Source of the DNA: Pseudomonadota bacterium
GTDB taxonomy: Bacteria > Pseudomonadota > Alphaproteobacteria > Reyranellales > Reyranellaceae
Reading direction: 5' to 3'
Assembly (NCBI GenBank): GCA_018240685.1
Contig: JAFEFG010000034.1
Span: 1-43,904, forward strand
Length of the DNA stretch: 43,904 nucleotides
Both the position numbers and the translations under genes were made by a program. Below, piece after piece: positions 34,463 to 43,016 of the stretch; the first letter of the stretch is position 1, and the number at the start of each line of letters is the position of its first letter. A model generated the notes under the pieces. It was given only the letters and a program-made list of their open reading frames with translations, did not search any database and had not been told where the DNA came from.

Positions 34463-35632
34463 TCAGTGCCGCGGCGCGAGGGCAGCCTTCCAGTCGTGGA
34501 AGACGTCGATGTCGAACCCGTCCGGGTAGAACAGCTCGCCCGGCCCATGGCCTGGCTTGTCGGTGACGCCGTATTGCCAGATGATTTCCTTGGTCTGGCG
34601 GTCGATCACCAGCACGCGATGGCGCTCGTCGTCGTTTAGGACGATGTCGCCTGTCGGGAGTTCCATCGCGAGCGACGGATGATCGAGCATCTTCTCGCCC
34701 GCCTTGACGCGGTATTCCCACGTCACCTTGCCGGTGCGCGGATCGAAGATCACCACGCCGCCCGGCTTGCTGTAGTCGGCGACGATCACCTGTCCGTCAC
34801 GCGTGGGATAGGCGTCGGAGGGATACTGGATGTGCGGCGCGCGCAGGCTCCACAGCACCTTGCCGTCGGCCGTTATCCGGCTGATCCAGGAATCGGGAAT
34901 CTCGGTGACCAGGAAATCGCCGCCCTCCAGCGGCGTGACGCCGTTGGGATAGCCGAAGCTGCGCGGCGGATCATGCTTGCAATGGCCCGTCCTGCCCCAC
35001 TGCCGCGTCAGCTCCGATTTCTTCGGGTCGATGAACATGATGCGGCAATTGCGGATGTCGGCGACCACGATCGATCCATCGCGCAGAAGATGGGCGTCGT
35101 CGGGGAAATCGAACTGGTTGGCGGCACGGCCTTTCCGATCCGGCGTGCCATAGTTGAAGGTGATCGCGCGTTCGGCATAGTCGACGATGTGAATGTCGTA
35201 GTTGTCCTCCTCGTTGACCATCAGGCTGTTGCCGTCCGGCGAGAAGAAGACGTCGTCGTTGCCGCGATAGATGCGCAGATCGGGCGACGGGAATTCCCAG
35301 ACGATGCGCTTGTCGGGCGCGATCTCGATCAGCCGGTTGTTGCGCCGATCGGCGATGACGATGGGATAGGGCAGGGGCTTGCCCCAGGACGGGACGGGAT
35401 GTTCCCGCGTCCCGGTCGCGGGCGGCGCCGGCGGGAGTTCCGTGCCCGACGATACCTCTCCGGCTCCGCGCATTTCCGGGGTCACGGTCACGGGCGTGCC
35501 GGGCTCCGTGTCGGCCGGCTTCTTGTTGGTGGGGGGCGCCGCGACAGCGAGGCTGGCGCCGAGCAGCGGGCAAAGAAGCAGCAGGGCACCGATGATCTTC
35601 GCCAGTGGCCGCGGCAAGGAAAGTGAGGGCAT
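34463..35632 (-). CDS. Secreted beta-propeller protein (PQQ/NHL/arylsulfotransferase-like)
   Basis: From the ATG at 35632 the 389-residue product has a signal peptide (LAKIIGALLLLCPLLGASLA, cleavage near AVAAPP), a Pro/Thr-rich linker to about residue 85, then repeated propeller blades: PIVIADRRNNRLIEIAPDKR, GSIVVADIRNCRIMFIDPKK, GGDFLVTEIPDSWISRITAD, GQVIVADYSKPGGVVIFDPR and GDIVLNDDERHRVLVIDRQT. The blade ends such as KVLWSL and KVTWEYRV resemble PQQ-type repeats. No catalytic residues of arylsulfotransferase are recognisable, so ligand binding or scaffolding is as likely. A perfect FNR-type box is 62 bases upstream. Start at 35749 would add 39 residues and is less likely. Confidence 0.8.
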   Translation of the reverse strand: MPSLSLPRPLAKIIGALLLLCPLLGASLAVAAPPTNKKPADTEPGTPVTVTPEMRGAGEVSSGTELPPAPPATGTREHPVPSWGKPLPYPIVIADRRNNRLIEIAPDKRIVWEFPSPDLRIYRGNDDVFFSPDGNSLMVNEEDNYDIHIVDYAERAITFNYGTPDRKGRAANQFDFPDDAHLLRDGSIVVADIRNCRIMFIDPKKSELTRQWGRTGHCKHDPPRSFGYPNGVTPLEGGDFLVTEIPDSWISRITADGKVLWSLRAPHIQYPSDAYPTRDGQVIVADYSKPGGVVIFDPRTGKVTWEYRVKAGEKMLDHPSLAMELPTGDIVLNDDERHRVLVIDRQTKEIIWQYGVTDKPGHGPGELFYPDGFDIDVFHDWKAALAPRH

Positions 35633-35693
35633 GGGGGCTTTACGAAACACTGTGGCGCGCGCGACACCATGCGTCGGCTGCGCCTCCTGACTG

Positions 35694-35707
35694 TTGATCT
35701 GGATCAA
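35694..35707. promoter_or_regulatory. FNR/FixK-type box upstream of the beta-propeller gene
   Basis: TTGATCTGGATCAA fits the TTGAT-N4-ATCAA consensus perfectly and is itself almost fully palindromic. Its centre is about 68 bases upstream of the ATG at 35632; a class II promoter with the site centred at -41.5 would start near 35659. No other gene starts close enough on the plus strand. No clear -10 is seen, so function is predicted only. Confidence 0.6.
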
Positions 35708-35889
35708 CTGGAGGGAGTGTCGTGCCAGCAGGACAAGTGTTTCGACCATCCCGCGACGCGACCGCGGATCATGATCAGGATTTGGACATAAGGGACGTAA
35801 GGTCCGTGCTCGAACTTGGCCGGAAAGTCGCCTGCGTCGCCGTCGTCGTCGCGGTGCCGGCAGCGTTCACGCTTCCGCCGGTACGCTGT

Positions 35890-35931
35890 GCGGACGCCGC
35901 GGGAGATCGGCTTCTCCCGTCAGCGTCCCGC
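35890..35931 (-). terminator. Long hairpin downstream of rne
   Basis: On the plus strand GCGGACGC and CGGGAG on the left pair with CTCCCG and GCGTCCCGC on the right around an 8-base loop, with a small internal bulge. It begins 21 bases after the rne stop, so it likely forms the 3' end of the rne transcript. There is no clear T-run. The rest of 35633-35951 holds the FNR box and otherwise nothing recognisable; a plus-strand frame from 35722 looks spurious. Confidence 0.45.
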
Positions 35932-35951
35932 ATCGTGAGGGGGAGCAGGCG

Positions 35952-38819
35952 CTACCGGCTCCACCAGCCGCGCTTGGGCTTCTCCGGCGGTGTATCGGCC
36001 GAGATGGTCGGAATGACGATCGCGGGCGGCGCCGGAGGCGGCGGCGTTGCTTCTGCCGGTGCCGGCGTGGGCTGGGAAGCCGGAACGGCAACCGGCTCGG
36101 GTTCCGCGGGAGGCGGGGCGAACGTCTCGGCGACCGTCACAGGCTGCGGCTCGTAGGCGGGCCGCTCCACGGGCGACGCTGCACCATCCATCTGTTCGAC
36201 CGGCTCGCCGTCGAGCGCTTCCGGTGCCGTGCTCGGGTGCTCGTCAGAGCCGCCTTCCAAGGTGCCGGGCTCGCGCTCGGCCTGCTCGCCGACATCGCCT
36301 TCGCCGTTCTCGCGACGGCGCCGACGGCCGCCGCGCCGGCCGCGACGGCGGCGACGATCGCCGTCCGGACGCTCGCCATCGGCGCGCTGCTCGTCACCTG
36401 CCGGGGCGGCTTCCTCGCCTTCGGCTCCATCTTCGCCTTCGCCGGGGGCTCCCTCCTCGAAGGAAGCGCCCTGGGCAGTCTCGGCTTCGGCGTAGGGCCG
36501 CTCGACATCGCCCTCGCCGGGCGCCTGATCCTGCTCGTCGCGACGGCCGCTGCGGCGGCGGCGACGACGGCGGCGACGGCGGCCTTCGCGGCCCTCGCCT
36601 TCGTCTTCGCCGACGGCGCGCTCGCCTTCGGCACCGGGCTCGGCGGCTTCACCATCGGCGGCTTCGGCCGCCGCATCTTCTCTCTCGACGTCGTAGCTGG
36701 CGCGCGCCGTCTCCTGGGTCGGACGCTGCTCCTCGCCGCGGCGCTGGCGCACGCGCTCGATCTCGCAGTCGGCGGCGTGCATCTCTTCGTCGGCTTCGAT
36801 GATGACGCTGAAGCCGTAGCGCTCCTCGACCTCAGACAGGGTCTGGCGCTTCTGGTTCAGGAGATAGAGCGCGACGTTGGGCGGCACGCTGACGATGATC
36901 TCGCTCGAGCGGCGGCGCACGCCTTCCTCCTCGATGGCGCGCAACGCGTGCAGCGCCGCCGATTCGATCGACCTCACGCGGCCGGTGCCGGCGCAGTGCG
37001 GGCAGATCTCGGTCGAATGCTCGAGCAGGGACGGGCGCAGGCGCTGGCGCGACATCTCCAGCAGGCCGAAGGCGGAGATGCGGCCGATCTGGATGCGGGC
37101 GCGGTCGTTGCGCATCGCGTCCTTGACCTTGTGCTCGACCTGGCGCTGGTGGCGCGTCTCCTCCATGTCGATGAAGTCGATCACGATCAGGCCGGCGAGA
37201 TCGCGCAGGCGCACCTGGCGGGCCACTTCCTCGGCCGCCTCGATGTTGGTGCGCAACGCCGTCTCCTCGATGTTGCGCTCCTTGGTGGCGCGGCCCGAGT
37301 TGACGTCGATGGCGACCAGCGCCTCGGTCGGGTTGATGACGATGTAGCCGCCGGAGCGCAGCTGCACGACCGGCGAGTGCATGGCGTCGAACTGGCTTTC
37401 GACCTGGTAGCGGTGGAAGAGGGGGATCGGCTCGTCGTAGAGCTGCACCTTGCCGGCCTCGTGCGGCATCAGCTGGCGCATGAACTCGGAGGCGGCCTGG
37501 AAGCCGGCTTCGCCTTCCACCAGCACCTGGGCGATGTCGGTGTCGTAGATGTCGCGCAGCGAGCGCTTGATGAGGTCGCCTTCCTCGTAGATCAGGGCCG
37601 GCGCCGTCGAGCGCATGGTGAGCTCGCGGATCGAGTCCCAGAGTCGCGAGAGATATTCGTAGTCGCGCTTGATATCGAGGTTGGAGCGCTCGAGACCGGC
37701 AGTGCGCAGGATCACGCCCATGCCCTGCGGCACGTCGAGCTGCGCCAGCATCTCCTTCATGCGCTTGCGGTCGTTGGGATTGGAGATCTTGCGGCTGATC
37801 CCGCCGCCGCGGCCGGCGTTGGGCATCAGCACGCAGTAGCGGCCGGCCAGCGAGAGGTAGGTCGTGAGCGCGGCACCCTTGTTGCCACGCTCTTCCTTGA
37901 CGACTTGCACCAGCAGGATCTGCCGGCGCTTGATGACTTCCTGGATCTTGTACTGGCGGATCGGCTGGCGGCGGCGGCGCTCGCGCGTCTCGCGCTCCAC
38001 GCCGGCATCGTCGCCGCCCAGCGTCTCGACCGTGACCTCGGGCTGCGGCGCCTCGGCGGGATCGACGGGCGTCTCGGCCGCGGCGGCTTCGCTCGCGGCG
38101 CCTTCGGCCGGTGCGCCCACTGCCTCAGCCCCAACCGTGGCTGCAGCATCCGCTTCGACCGGACCTTCGATGCGCTCCTGCACGATCGCGGCCGGCTGCG
38201 CCTGGGGAGCGGCCTCGGCCGGTACCGGCACCGGTTCGCCGGCGACCTCGATCTCGACCATCGATTCGCCGACTGCCGGCGCCTCAACGGCGGTCGGCCC
38301 TTCCGTCACGGCGGCGGCGGCCGCTTCCTCGTCCGGAGCCGGCGCTTCAGACGGCGCCACTTCGGCTGCCGCTTCACCGTTGCCCCGACCTTCCTCTGCG
38401 TCTCGCTCCTCCGCCGGCAGCAACCCTTCCGCCACTGCAAAGGCTTCCTCGCGCTCGGCCCGCACCTCCTCGATGTCGGTGCGATCAACTCTGCCCGACA
38501 GCGGTTCCGCTTCCTCTTCGGCCTCGGCCTGCAGACGTTGCTGCTCGGCGATCAACCGTTCCCGATCAGCAACAGGGATTTGATAATAATCTGGATGAAT
38601 CTCTGAGAAGGCGAGGAAGCCGTGGCGGTTACCGCCATATTCGACGAACGCGGCCTGGAGGGACGGTTCGATGCGAATGACCTTCGCGAGATAGATGTTG
38701 CCCTTGAGGGGCTTGCGGGACGCGGTTTCGAAATCGAATTCTTCGAGACGCGTTCCGTCGACGACGACCACCCGGGTTTCTTCGGGGTGGCTGGCATCAA
38801 TGAGCATACGCCGTGCCAT
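35952..38819 (-). CDS. rne: Ribonuclease E
   Basis: RNase E is the main endoribonuclease of mRNA decay and rRNA/tRNA maturation, and scaffold of the degradosome. The 955-residue protein starts MARRMLIDASHPEETRVVVV. The S1 domain (about 35 onward, LKGNIYLAKVIRIEPSLQAA) is interrupted at about residues 90-280 by an acidic Ala/Pro/Glu-rich insertion before RQYKIQEVIKRRQILLVQVV. The DNase-like catalytic site with VAIDVNSGRAT is at about 503-510 and the Zn-link CPHC at 606-609. The C-terminal third is disordered, with Arg-rich blocks and Glu/Gly/Ala-rich acid stretches, ending GWWSR. Confidence 0.97.
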   Translation of the reverse strand: MARRMLIDASHPEETRVVVVDGTRLEEFDFETASRKPLKGNIYLAKVIRIEPSLQAAFVEYGGNRHGFLAFSEIHPDYYQIPVADRERLIAEQQRLQAEAEEEAEPLSGRVDRTDIEEVRAEREEAFAVAEGLLPAEERDAEEGRGNGEAAAEVAPSEAPAPDEEAAAAAVTEGPTAVEAPAVGESMVEIEVAGEPVPVPAEAAPQAQPAAIVQERIEGPVEADAAATVGAEAVGAPAEGAASEAAAAETPVDPAEAPQPEVTVETLGGDDAGVERETRERRRRQPIRQYKIQEVIKRRQILLVQVVKEERGNKGAALTTYLSLAGRYCVLMPNAGRGGGISRKISNPNDRKRMKEMLAQLDVPQGMGVILRTAGLERSNLDIKRDYEYLSRLWDSIRELTMRSTAPALIYEEGDLIKRSLRDIYDTDIAQVLVEGEAGFQAASEFMRQLMPHEAGKVQLYDEPIPLFHRYQVESQFDAMHSPVVQLRSGGYIVINPTEALVAIDVNSGRATKERNIEETALRTNIEAAEEVARQVRLRDLAGLIVIDFIDMEETRHQRQVEHKVKDAMRNDRARIQIGRISAFGLLEMSRQRLRPSLLEHSTEICPHCAGTGRVRSIESAALHALRAIEEEGVRRRSSEIIVSVPPNVALYLLNQKRQTLSEVEERYGFSVIIEADEEMHAADCEIERVRQRRGEEQRPTQETARASYDVEREDAAAEAADGEAAEPGAEGERAVGEDEGEGREGRRRRRRRRRRSGRRDEQDQAPGEGDVERPYAEAETAQGASFEEGAPGEGEDGAEGEEAAPAGDEQRADGERPDGDRRRRRGRRGGRRRRRENGEGDVGEQAEREPGTLEGGSDEHPSTAPEALDGEPVEQMDGAASPVERPAYEPQPVTVAETFAPPPAEPEPVAVPASQPTPAPAEATPPPPAPPAIVIPTISADTPPEKPKRGWWSR

Positions 38820-39203
38820 GGGCTCGCTCCCGAGGGACCAGGTTCCGACCGGCGCGAGCGACCAGCGGCCAGGCCGCCTCTCTGGCGCGAGGGGGACGGT
38901 GCGCCATCAACCCGCCGAACGGCCAACACTTGCTCTGGCCAAGACGGGGAAGCATCGCGCCGCCGGACCGAACCGGGTCCTGCCAACCTCGAGGTTTCCT
39001 AATAGCCACCGCCTGTCTGACAATCCCGCGGACCTTGCCCGTAGAAGAGGGGGCCCGGCGGTGACTGCCGTCGGAGCGCGGCCTCCTCGGGAGGGCGCTT
39101 CGAACGACGGCGACTGCTCGCGGAACGCAACATACGGGGTTCGCCGAAGGCCGACAACCCAAACGTTGAGATAATCCAAAACGTCGCACAAGTATCTGAA
39201 AAG
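38820..39203 (-). other. Predicted long 5' leader of rne
   Basis: From the promoter predicted below, the rne mRNA would carry about 385 untranslated bases. The leader has no convincing ORF on the rne strand and contains GC-rich self-complementary stretches (for example around 39085-39110). In E. coli the rne leader of comparable length lets RNase E control its own mRNA. Here the resemblance is in length and position only; no sequence homology is claimed. Confidence 0.5.
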
Positions 39204-39239
39204 ACTTGAAATTATCAATCTTTTCATGTTCTACTTCAA
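39191..39239 (-). promoter_or_regulatory. Overlapping promoters for rne
   Basis: On the minus strand TTGAAG (complement of 39234-39239) and GATAAT (complement of 39211-39216) are 17 bases apart, a near-consensus sigma-70 match. A second pair, TTGATA (complement of 39213-39218) and GATACT (complement of 39191-39196), 16 bases apart, overlaps it. Transcription would start near 39204 and/or 39184. The AT-rich patch 39165-39245 also has TTGAAA at 39206 on the plus strand, which could serve the amidase gene. Confidence 0.65.
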
Positions 39240-39282
39240 GAAACGACCCTAAGATCGCACCCCCTCTGACCCGGCTGGAGCC

Positions 39283-40119
39283 ATGAATCCGATCCGCCGC
39301 CGCGCACTGTTCGCCGCCTCCCTCGCGCTCGGCGCCGGGATGGTGGCGGCGCGTTCGGCGCTCGCCGCGCCGGCGGTGAAGAAGAAGAGCCGCCTGCCGG
39401 CGCACATCGTCCCGCCGCCCAAGCCCAGGCTGATCGTGCTGGATCCCGGCCACGGCGGCACCGACCCCGGCGCGCTGGGCGTGCGCGGCACCCAGGAGAA
39501 GCGGGTCGTCATCAGCGTCGCGCATCTCCTGCAGCAGCAGCTCCAGGCCGGCGGCCGCTACCGCGTCGTGCTGACCCGCAGCGGCGATTCCTTCATCCCG
39601 CTGCGCGAGCGCGTGGCCAAGGCGGAGGCCGTGAAGGCCGACCTGTTCCTGTCGATCCACGCCGATTCGCATCCCGATCCCGACGTGCGCGGCGCCTCCG
39701 TCTACACCATCTCGGAGGAGGCCAGCGACCGCGAGGCCGCGGCCCTGGCCGCGCGTGAGAACCGCGACATGTTCGCCGGCATGCGGCTGGGCGCCCAGCC
39801 CGGCGACGGCATCGCCAAGACCCTGGTGGCGATGGCCCAGCGCGGCACCGGCAACGATTCCCGCCGCTTCGCCGACACCATCGTGCAGACCTTCGGCAGG
39901 AGCGGCGTGCGCCTGCTGCCGCGCAGCCACCGCGAGGCGGGCTTTGCCGTGCTGACCTCGCCCGACATCCCGGCGGCGCTGGTCGAACTGGGCTACCTCT
40001 CCAACCGCTACGACGAGAAGCTGCTGACCGTCGCCCAGCACCAGCAGGCGCTGGGCCGGGCGCTGCGGGCCTCCATCGACGCCTATTTCGGCACGGCTTC
40101 TGCCACAAGAAAGGCGTAA
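39283..40119 (+). CDS. N-acetylmuramoyl-L-alanine amidase (Amidase_3)
   Basis: This periplasmic zinc amidase cuts peptide stems from peptidoglycan, mainly at septa in the AmiA/AmiC group. The 278-residue protein has a signal with clustered arginines (MNPIRRRALFAASLALGAGM), possibly Tat-dependent, but lacks the AMIN domain of AmiC. Catalytic positions are H57 and E72 (LDPGHGGTDPG, GTQEKRVV), H126 in LFLSIHADS and E235 in ALVELGYLSNRY. A blocking helix region (about 150-205) as in EnvC/NlpD-activated amidases may be present. The ribosome site is GGAG. It is 87 bases upstream of the PBP gene, so the two may work together. Confidence 0.94.
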   Translation: MNPIRRRALFAASLALGAGMVAARSALAAPAVKKKSRLPAHIVPPPKPRLIVLDPGHGGTDPGALGVRGTQEKRVVISVAHLLQQQLQAGGRYRVVLTRSGDSFIPLRERVAKAEAVKADLFLSIHADSHPDPDVRGASVYTISEEASDREAAALAARENRDMFAGMRLGAQPGDGIAKTLVAMAQRGTGNDSRRFADTIVQTFGRSGVRLLPRSHREAGFAVLTSPDIPAALVELGYLSNRYDEKLLTVAQHQQALGRALRASIDAYFGTASATRKA

Positions 40120-40206
40120 CTGGGCGCCATCGTCGCGGCCATTGTCCCACGACATTGCCGCAGGGGGCCGTTGCTGGCCCCGGACCGGCTCGCGTAGAAG
40201 GTGACC

Positions 40207-42702
40207 GTGATTCGCTTCGTCAAAGTGCTGCTGGCCTTCTGCGTGGCCGGCCTGATCGTCGGCGTGGGGACCGTGGCCGGCCTGTTCTGGCATTTCAGCC
40301 ACGGCCTGCCCGACCACAAGCAGCTCGCGGACTATCAGCCCGCCACGGTGTCGCGCCTGTACGCCGCCGACGGCCGGCTGCTGGCCGAGTACGCCAAGGA
40401 GAAGCGCATCTTCGTGCCGGTGGCGGCCATGCCCAAGCGCCTGCTCGAGGCCTTCGTCGCCGCCGAGGACCAGCGCTTCTACAGCCATCCCGGCGTCGAC
40501 TTCATCGGCATGGCCCGCGCCGCCATCACCGACCTCGCCAATCCCGGCAAGCGGCCGGAGGGCGCCTCGGGCATCACCCAGCAGGTGGCCAAGAACTTCC
40601 TGCTCTCCAACCAGGCGACCCTGTCGCGCAAGATCCGCGAGGCGATCCTCGCCTTCCGCATCGAGGAGACCTACTCCAAGGACCACATCCTCGAGCTCTA
40701 TCTCAACGAGATCTATCTCGGCTCCGGCAACTACGGCGTCGCCTCCGCCGCGCTGAACTACTTCGACCGCTCGCTGGGCGAGCTCAGCCTGTCGGAGATG
40801 GCCTATCTCGCCGCGCTGCCCAAGGCGCCCAACCGCTACAACATCGTCCGCAACGAGAAGGAAGCCTACGCCCGCCGCGACTACGTGCTGGGCCGCATGC
40901 GCGACGACGGCTACATCACCGCCGCCGAGGAGCAGGCGGCCAAGGCCGAGAAGCTGCAATACCGCAAGCGTGGTCCCACCGAGGTGGTGAGCGCCGACTT
41001 CTTCGCCGAGGAGGTGCGCCGCAACCTGCTCTCCGCCTACGGCGACAAGGGCCTCTATGAGAGCGGCCTCACGGTCATGACCTCGCTCGATCCCGCCATC
41101 CAGCAGACCGCCGACCAGGCGCTGCGGGCCGGCCTGATCGCCTACGACCGCCGCCACGGCTGGCGCGGCGCCTACGCCAGGATCGCCGACATGGGTCCCA
41201 ACTGGCAGGAGGAGTTCGCCCGCATCCAGCAGCGCCGCCCGCTCTACGGGCCGGCCACCTGGCAGCTCGCCGTCGTCACCAAGGTCGAGCCGCAGGCGGC
41301 CGTGATCGGCGGCCTGCCGGACAATGGGCACGACAACGGGCACGACACCGGCGAGGGCACGGTGCCCTTCGCCGAGATGCGCTGGGCCTGCAAGACCGGC
41401 CCCGAGCAGACCGTCGGCGCCTGCCCGGCGCGGCCGGCCAACGTCGTCAGCGTCGGCGACGTGATCGTGGTCGAGAAGGTCGAGAAGGACGCCAACAACA
41501 AGCCCTATCCGGCCAACACCTACGGCCTGCGCCAGGTGCCCAACGTCAACGGCGCCGTGATCGTGATGGAGCCGCAGACCGGCCGCATCCTCGCCATGTC
41601 GGGCGGCTGGTCCTACGGCATGAGCCAGTTCAACCGCGCGGTGCAGGCGCAGCGCCAGCCCGGCTCCTCGTTCAAGCCGTTCGTCTATCTCGCGGCGATG
41701 GATGCCGGCATCACGCCCTCGACCCTGGTGCTCGACGCGCCGTTCGAATACGACCCCGGCTACGGCCAGCCGATCTGGCGGCCCGGCAACTACCAGCACG
41801 AGGCCGATCTCGGCCCCGCCACGGTGCGCCGCGGCCTCGAACTGTCGCGCAACCTGATGACCGTGCGGCTGGCGCAGCAGATCGGCATGAAGCGCGTCGT
41901 CCAGGTCGCGCGCGACTTCGGCATCGCCGACAACATGGGCGCCTATCTGCCGATGGCGCTGGGCGCCGTCGACACGACGCTGCTGCGCATGACCATGGCG
42001 CACGCCATGCTGGCCAACGGCGCCCACGAGATCACGCCGAGCCTGATCGACCGCGTGCAGGACCGCGACGGCAAGACGATCTACCGCCACGAGCCGCGCG
42101 TCTGCCAGGGCTGCGGCGAGGTGCCGGCCGGCCAGAAGCTGACGCCGCCGCGCATCGTCGACCCGCGCAAGCCGTTCCACGACCCGGCCTCGGTCTACCA
42201 GGTGGTGAACATGATGCTGGGCGTGACCGTGCGCGGCACCGCCGCCCAGCTCGCGGTGCTGGGCCGGCCGATCGCCGGCAAGACCGGCACCACCAACGAC
42301 TCCAAGGACACCTGGTTCCTGGGCTCGACGCCCGACCTCACCATCGGCGTCTATGTCGGCTTCGACGAGCCGCGCACGCTCGGCCGCAGCGAGCAGGGCA
42401 GCGCCACCGCCGCGCCGATCTACGAGCGCATCGCCAAGGTGGTCTACAAGGACAAGCCGCCGGTGCCGTTCCGCATTCCGCCCGGCCTGCGCATCGTGCG
42501 CGTGAACCACGACACCGGCCAGCCGACCTTCCCGGGCGACCCGCAGGCGATCGACGAGGCCTTCAAGCCCGGCACCGAGCCGACCGGCGACAGCCAGCAG
42601 GTGCTCGACGGCTCGGCGGCCTTCTCCGGCGATCCTTCCGTCGCCGGCGCGGGCGGCGGCGGCCCGCGCCCGACGCTCACGGGAACCGGCGAGACCTACT
42701 GA
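40207..42702 (+). CDS. mrcA: Penicillin-binding protein 1A
   Basis: This bifunctional class A PBP polymerises glycan strands and cross-links peptides. The product of 831 residues starts at a GTG after GAAGG. It has a membrane anchor (VLLAFCVAGLIVGVGTVAGL), a glycosyltransferase domain with catalytic E87 in VAAEDQRFYSHPGVD and QQVAKNFLL, then an OB-like region, then the transpeptidase with the SxxK serine S487 (GSSFKPFVYLAAM), SRN in LELSRNLMTV and KTGTTND near 692. A tandem NGHD repeat appears near residue 377. Third-position G/C is very strong here. Confidence 0.97.
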   Translation: MIRFVKVLLAFCVAGLIVGVGTVAGLFWHFSHGLPDHKQLADYQPATVSRLYAADGRLLAEYAKEKRIFVPVAAMPKRLLEAFVAAEDQRFYSHPGVDFIGMARAAITDLANPGKRPEGASGITQQVAKNFLLSNQATLSRKIREAILAFRIEETYSKDHILELYLNEIYLGSGNYGVASAALNYFDRSLGELSLSEMAYLAALPKAPNRYNIVRNEKEAYARRDYVLGRMRDDGYITAAEEQAAKAEKLQYRKRGPTEVVSADFFAEEVRRNLLSAYGDKGLYESGLTVMTSLDPAIQQTADQALRAGLIAYDRRHGWRGAYARIADMGPNWQEEFARIQQRRPLYGPATWQLAVVTKVEPQAAVIGGLPDNGHDNGHDTGEGTVPFAEMRWACKTGPEQTVGACPARPANVVSVGDVIVVEKVEKDANNKPYPANTYGLRQVPNVNGAVIVMEPQTGRILAMSGGWSYGMSQFNRAVQAQRQPGSSFKPFVYLAAMDAGITPSTLVLDAPFEYDPGYGQPIWRPGNYQHEADLGPATVRRGLELSRNLMTVRLAQQIGMKRVVQVARDFGIADNMGAYLPMALGAVDTTLLRMTMAHAMLANGAHEITPSLIDRVQDRDGKTIYRHEPRVCQGCGEVPAGQKLTPPRIVDPRKPFHDPASVYQVVNMMLGVTVRGTAAQLAVLGRPIAGKTGTTNDSKDTWFLGSTPDLTIGVYVGFDEPRTLGRSEQGSATAAPIYERIAKVVYKDKPPVPFRIPPGLRIVRVNHDTGQPTFPGDPQAIDEAFKPGTEPTGDSQQVLDGSAAFSGDPSVAGAGGGGPRPTLTGTGETY

Positions 42703-42734
42703 CCGCCTCGCGTCCGTACCCGCATTCCAGGACC

Positions 42735-42751
42735 GCGACCTTCCAGGTCGC
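42735..42751. terminator. Small hairpin after the PBP1A gene
   Basis: GCGACC and GGTCGC flank a 5-base loop TTCCA, 33 bases after the stop. It is stable but has no T-run, so it may be a weak terminator or the outer edge of the adjacent repeat. Confidence 0.35.
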
Positions 42752-42761
42752 CTCGAACTCC

Positions 42762-42863
42762 CCTCATCCTGAGGAGCGCGAAGCGCGTCTCGAAGGAAGG
42801 CGGAAGGAGGGTGCTTGCTGCCGCCCTTCGAGACGCGGCCTGCGGCCGCTCCTCAGGGCGAGG
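42762..42863. repeat. REP-like inverted-repeat element
   Basis: A left arm at 42762-42796 (CCTCATCCTGAGGAGCGCG, then AAGCGCGTCTCGAAGG) and a right arm at 42825-42863 (CCTTCGAGACGCGG, then CTGCGGCCGCTCCTCAGG) are imperfect inverted copies, each also self-pairing. Sequences of this CCTCA..TGAGGAG..GTCTCGAAGG type are dispersed in many alphaproteobacterial chromosomes. It is noncoding and can form a long hairpin. Whether it is mobile or REP-type cannot be said from one copy. Confidence 0.7.
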
Positions 42864-42928
42864 GCATGGCTGGGGCCGACGGGGCGACGGCCACCGGGCG
42901 CTTGACGGTCCGGCGCCTTTTTCCCTAG

Positions 42929-42984
42929 ACCCCTTCCTCCTTCTTCCTCCTCGCCCCGGAGGGGGAGAGGGCGGGTGAGGGGAA
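42929..42984. repeat. Second intergenic repeat: pyrimidine-to-purine switch
   Basis: A pyrimidine-rich run (CCCCTTCCTCCTTCTTCCTC, with few purines to about 42957) is followed at once by a purine-rich run (GGAGGGGGAGAGGGCGGGTG, continuing to about 42982), giving inverted complementarity around CCCCGG. It resembles another widely dispersed intergenic hairpin of GC-rich proteobacteria. Together with the REP-like element it fills 42703-43016, a stretch without genes. Confidence 0.5.
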
Positions 42985-43016
42985 GCCCCCCCGGACAAAG
43001 GAAAGAGAGCAGAGCG

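Noticed and set aside
33322..34548. Bug protein with a 90-residue N-terminal extension
   Set aside because: The signal peptide begins at the ATG at 34278; the upstream residues are low-quality sequence overlapping the neighbouring gene.
35722..36156. 144-codon plus-strand frame with GTG after GAGGGA near the FNR box
   Set aside because: The ribosome site is fair and the box is near, but half the frame is antisense to the rne C-terminus and ends in Gly/Ala/Ser repeats complementary to it. Probably chance.
36237..38606. 789-codon plus-strand frame across rne
   Set aside because: Antisense shadow of the repetitive rne tail and catalytic core; low-complexity, no start context.
38797..42510. 1237-codon minus-strand frame over the amidase and PBP1A genes
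   Set aside because: Produced by very strong G/C third positions on the opposite strand; both plus-strand proteins have catalytic motifs.
42762..42863. Insertion sequence or CRISPR repeat
   Set aside because: No transposase, no direct target duplication, and only one pair of inverted arms with no regular spacing.
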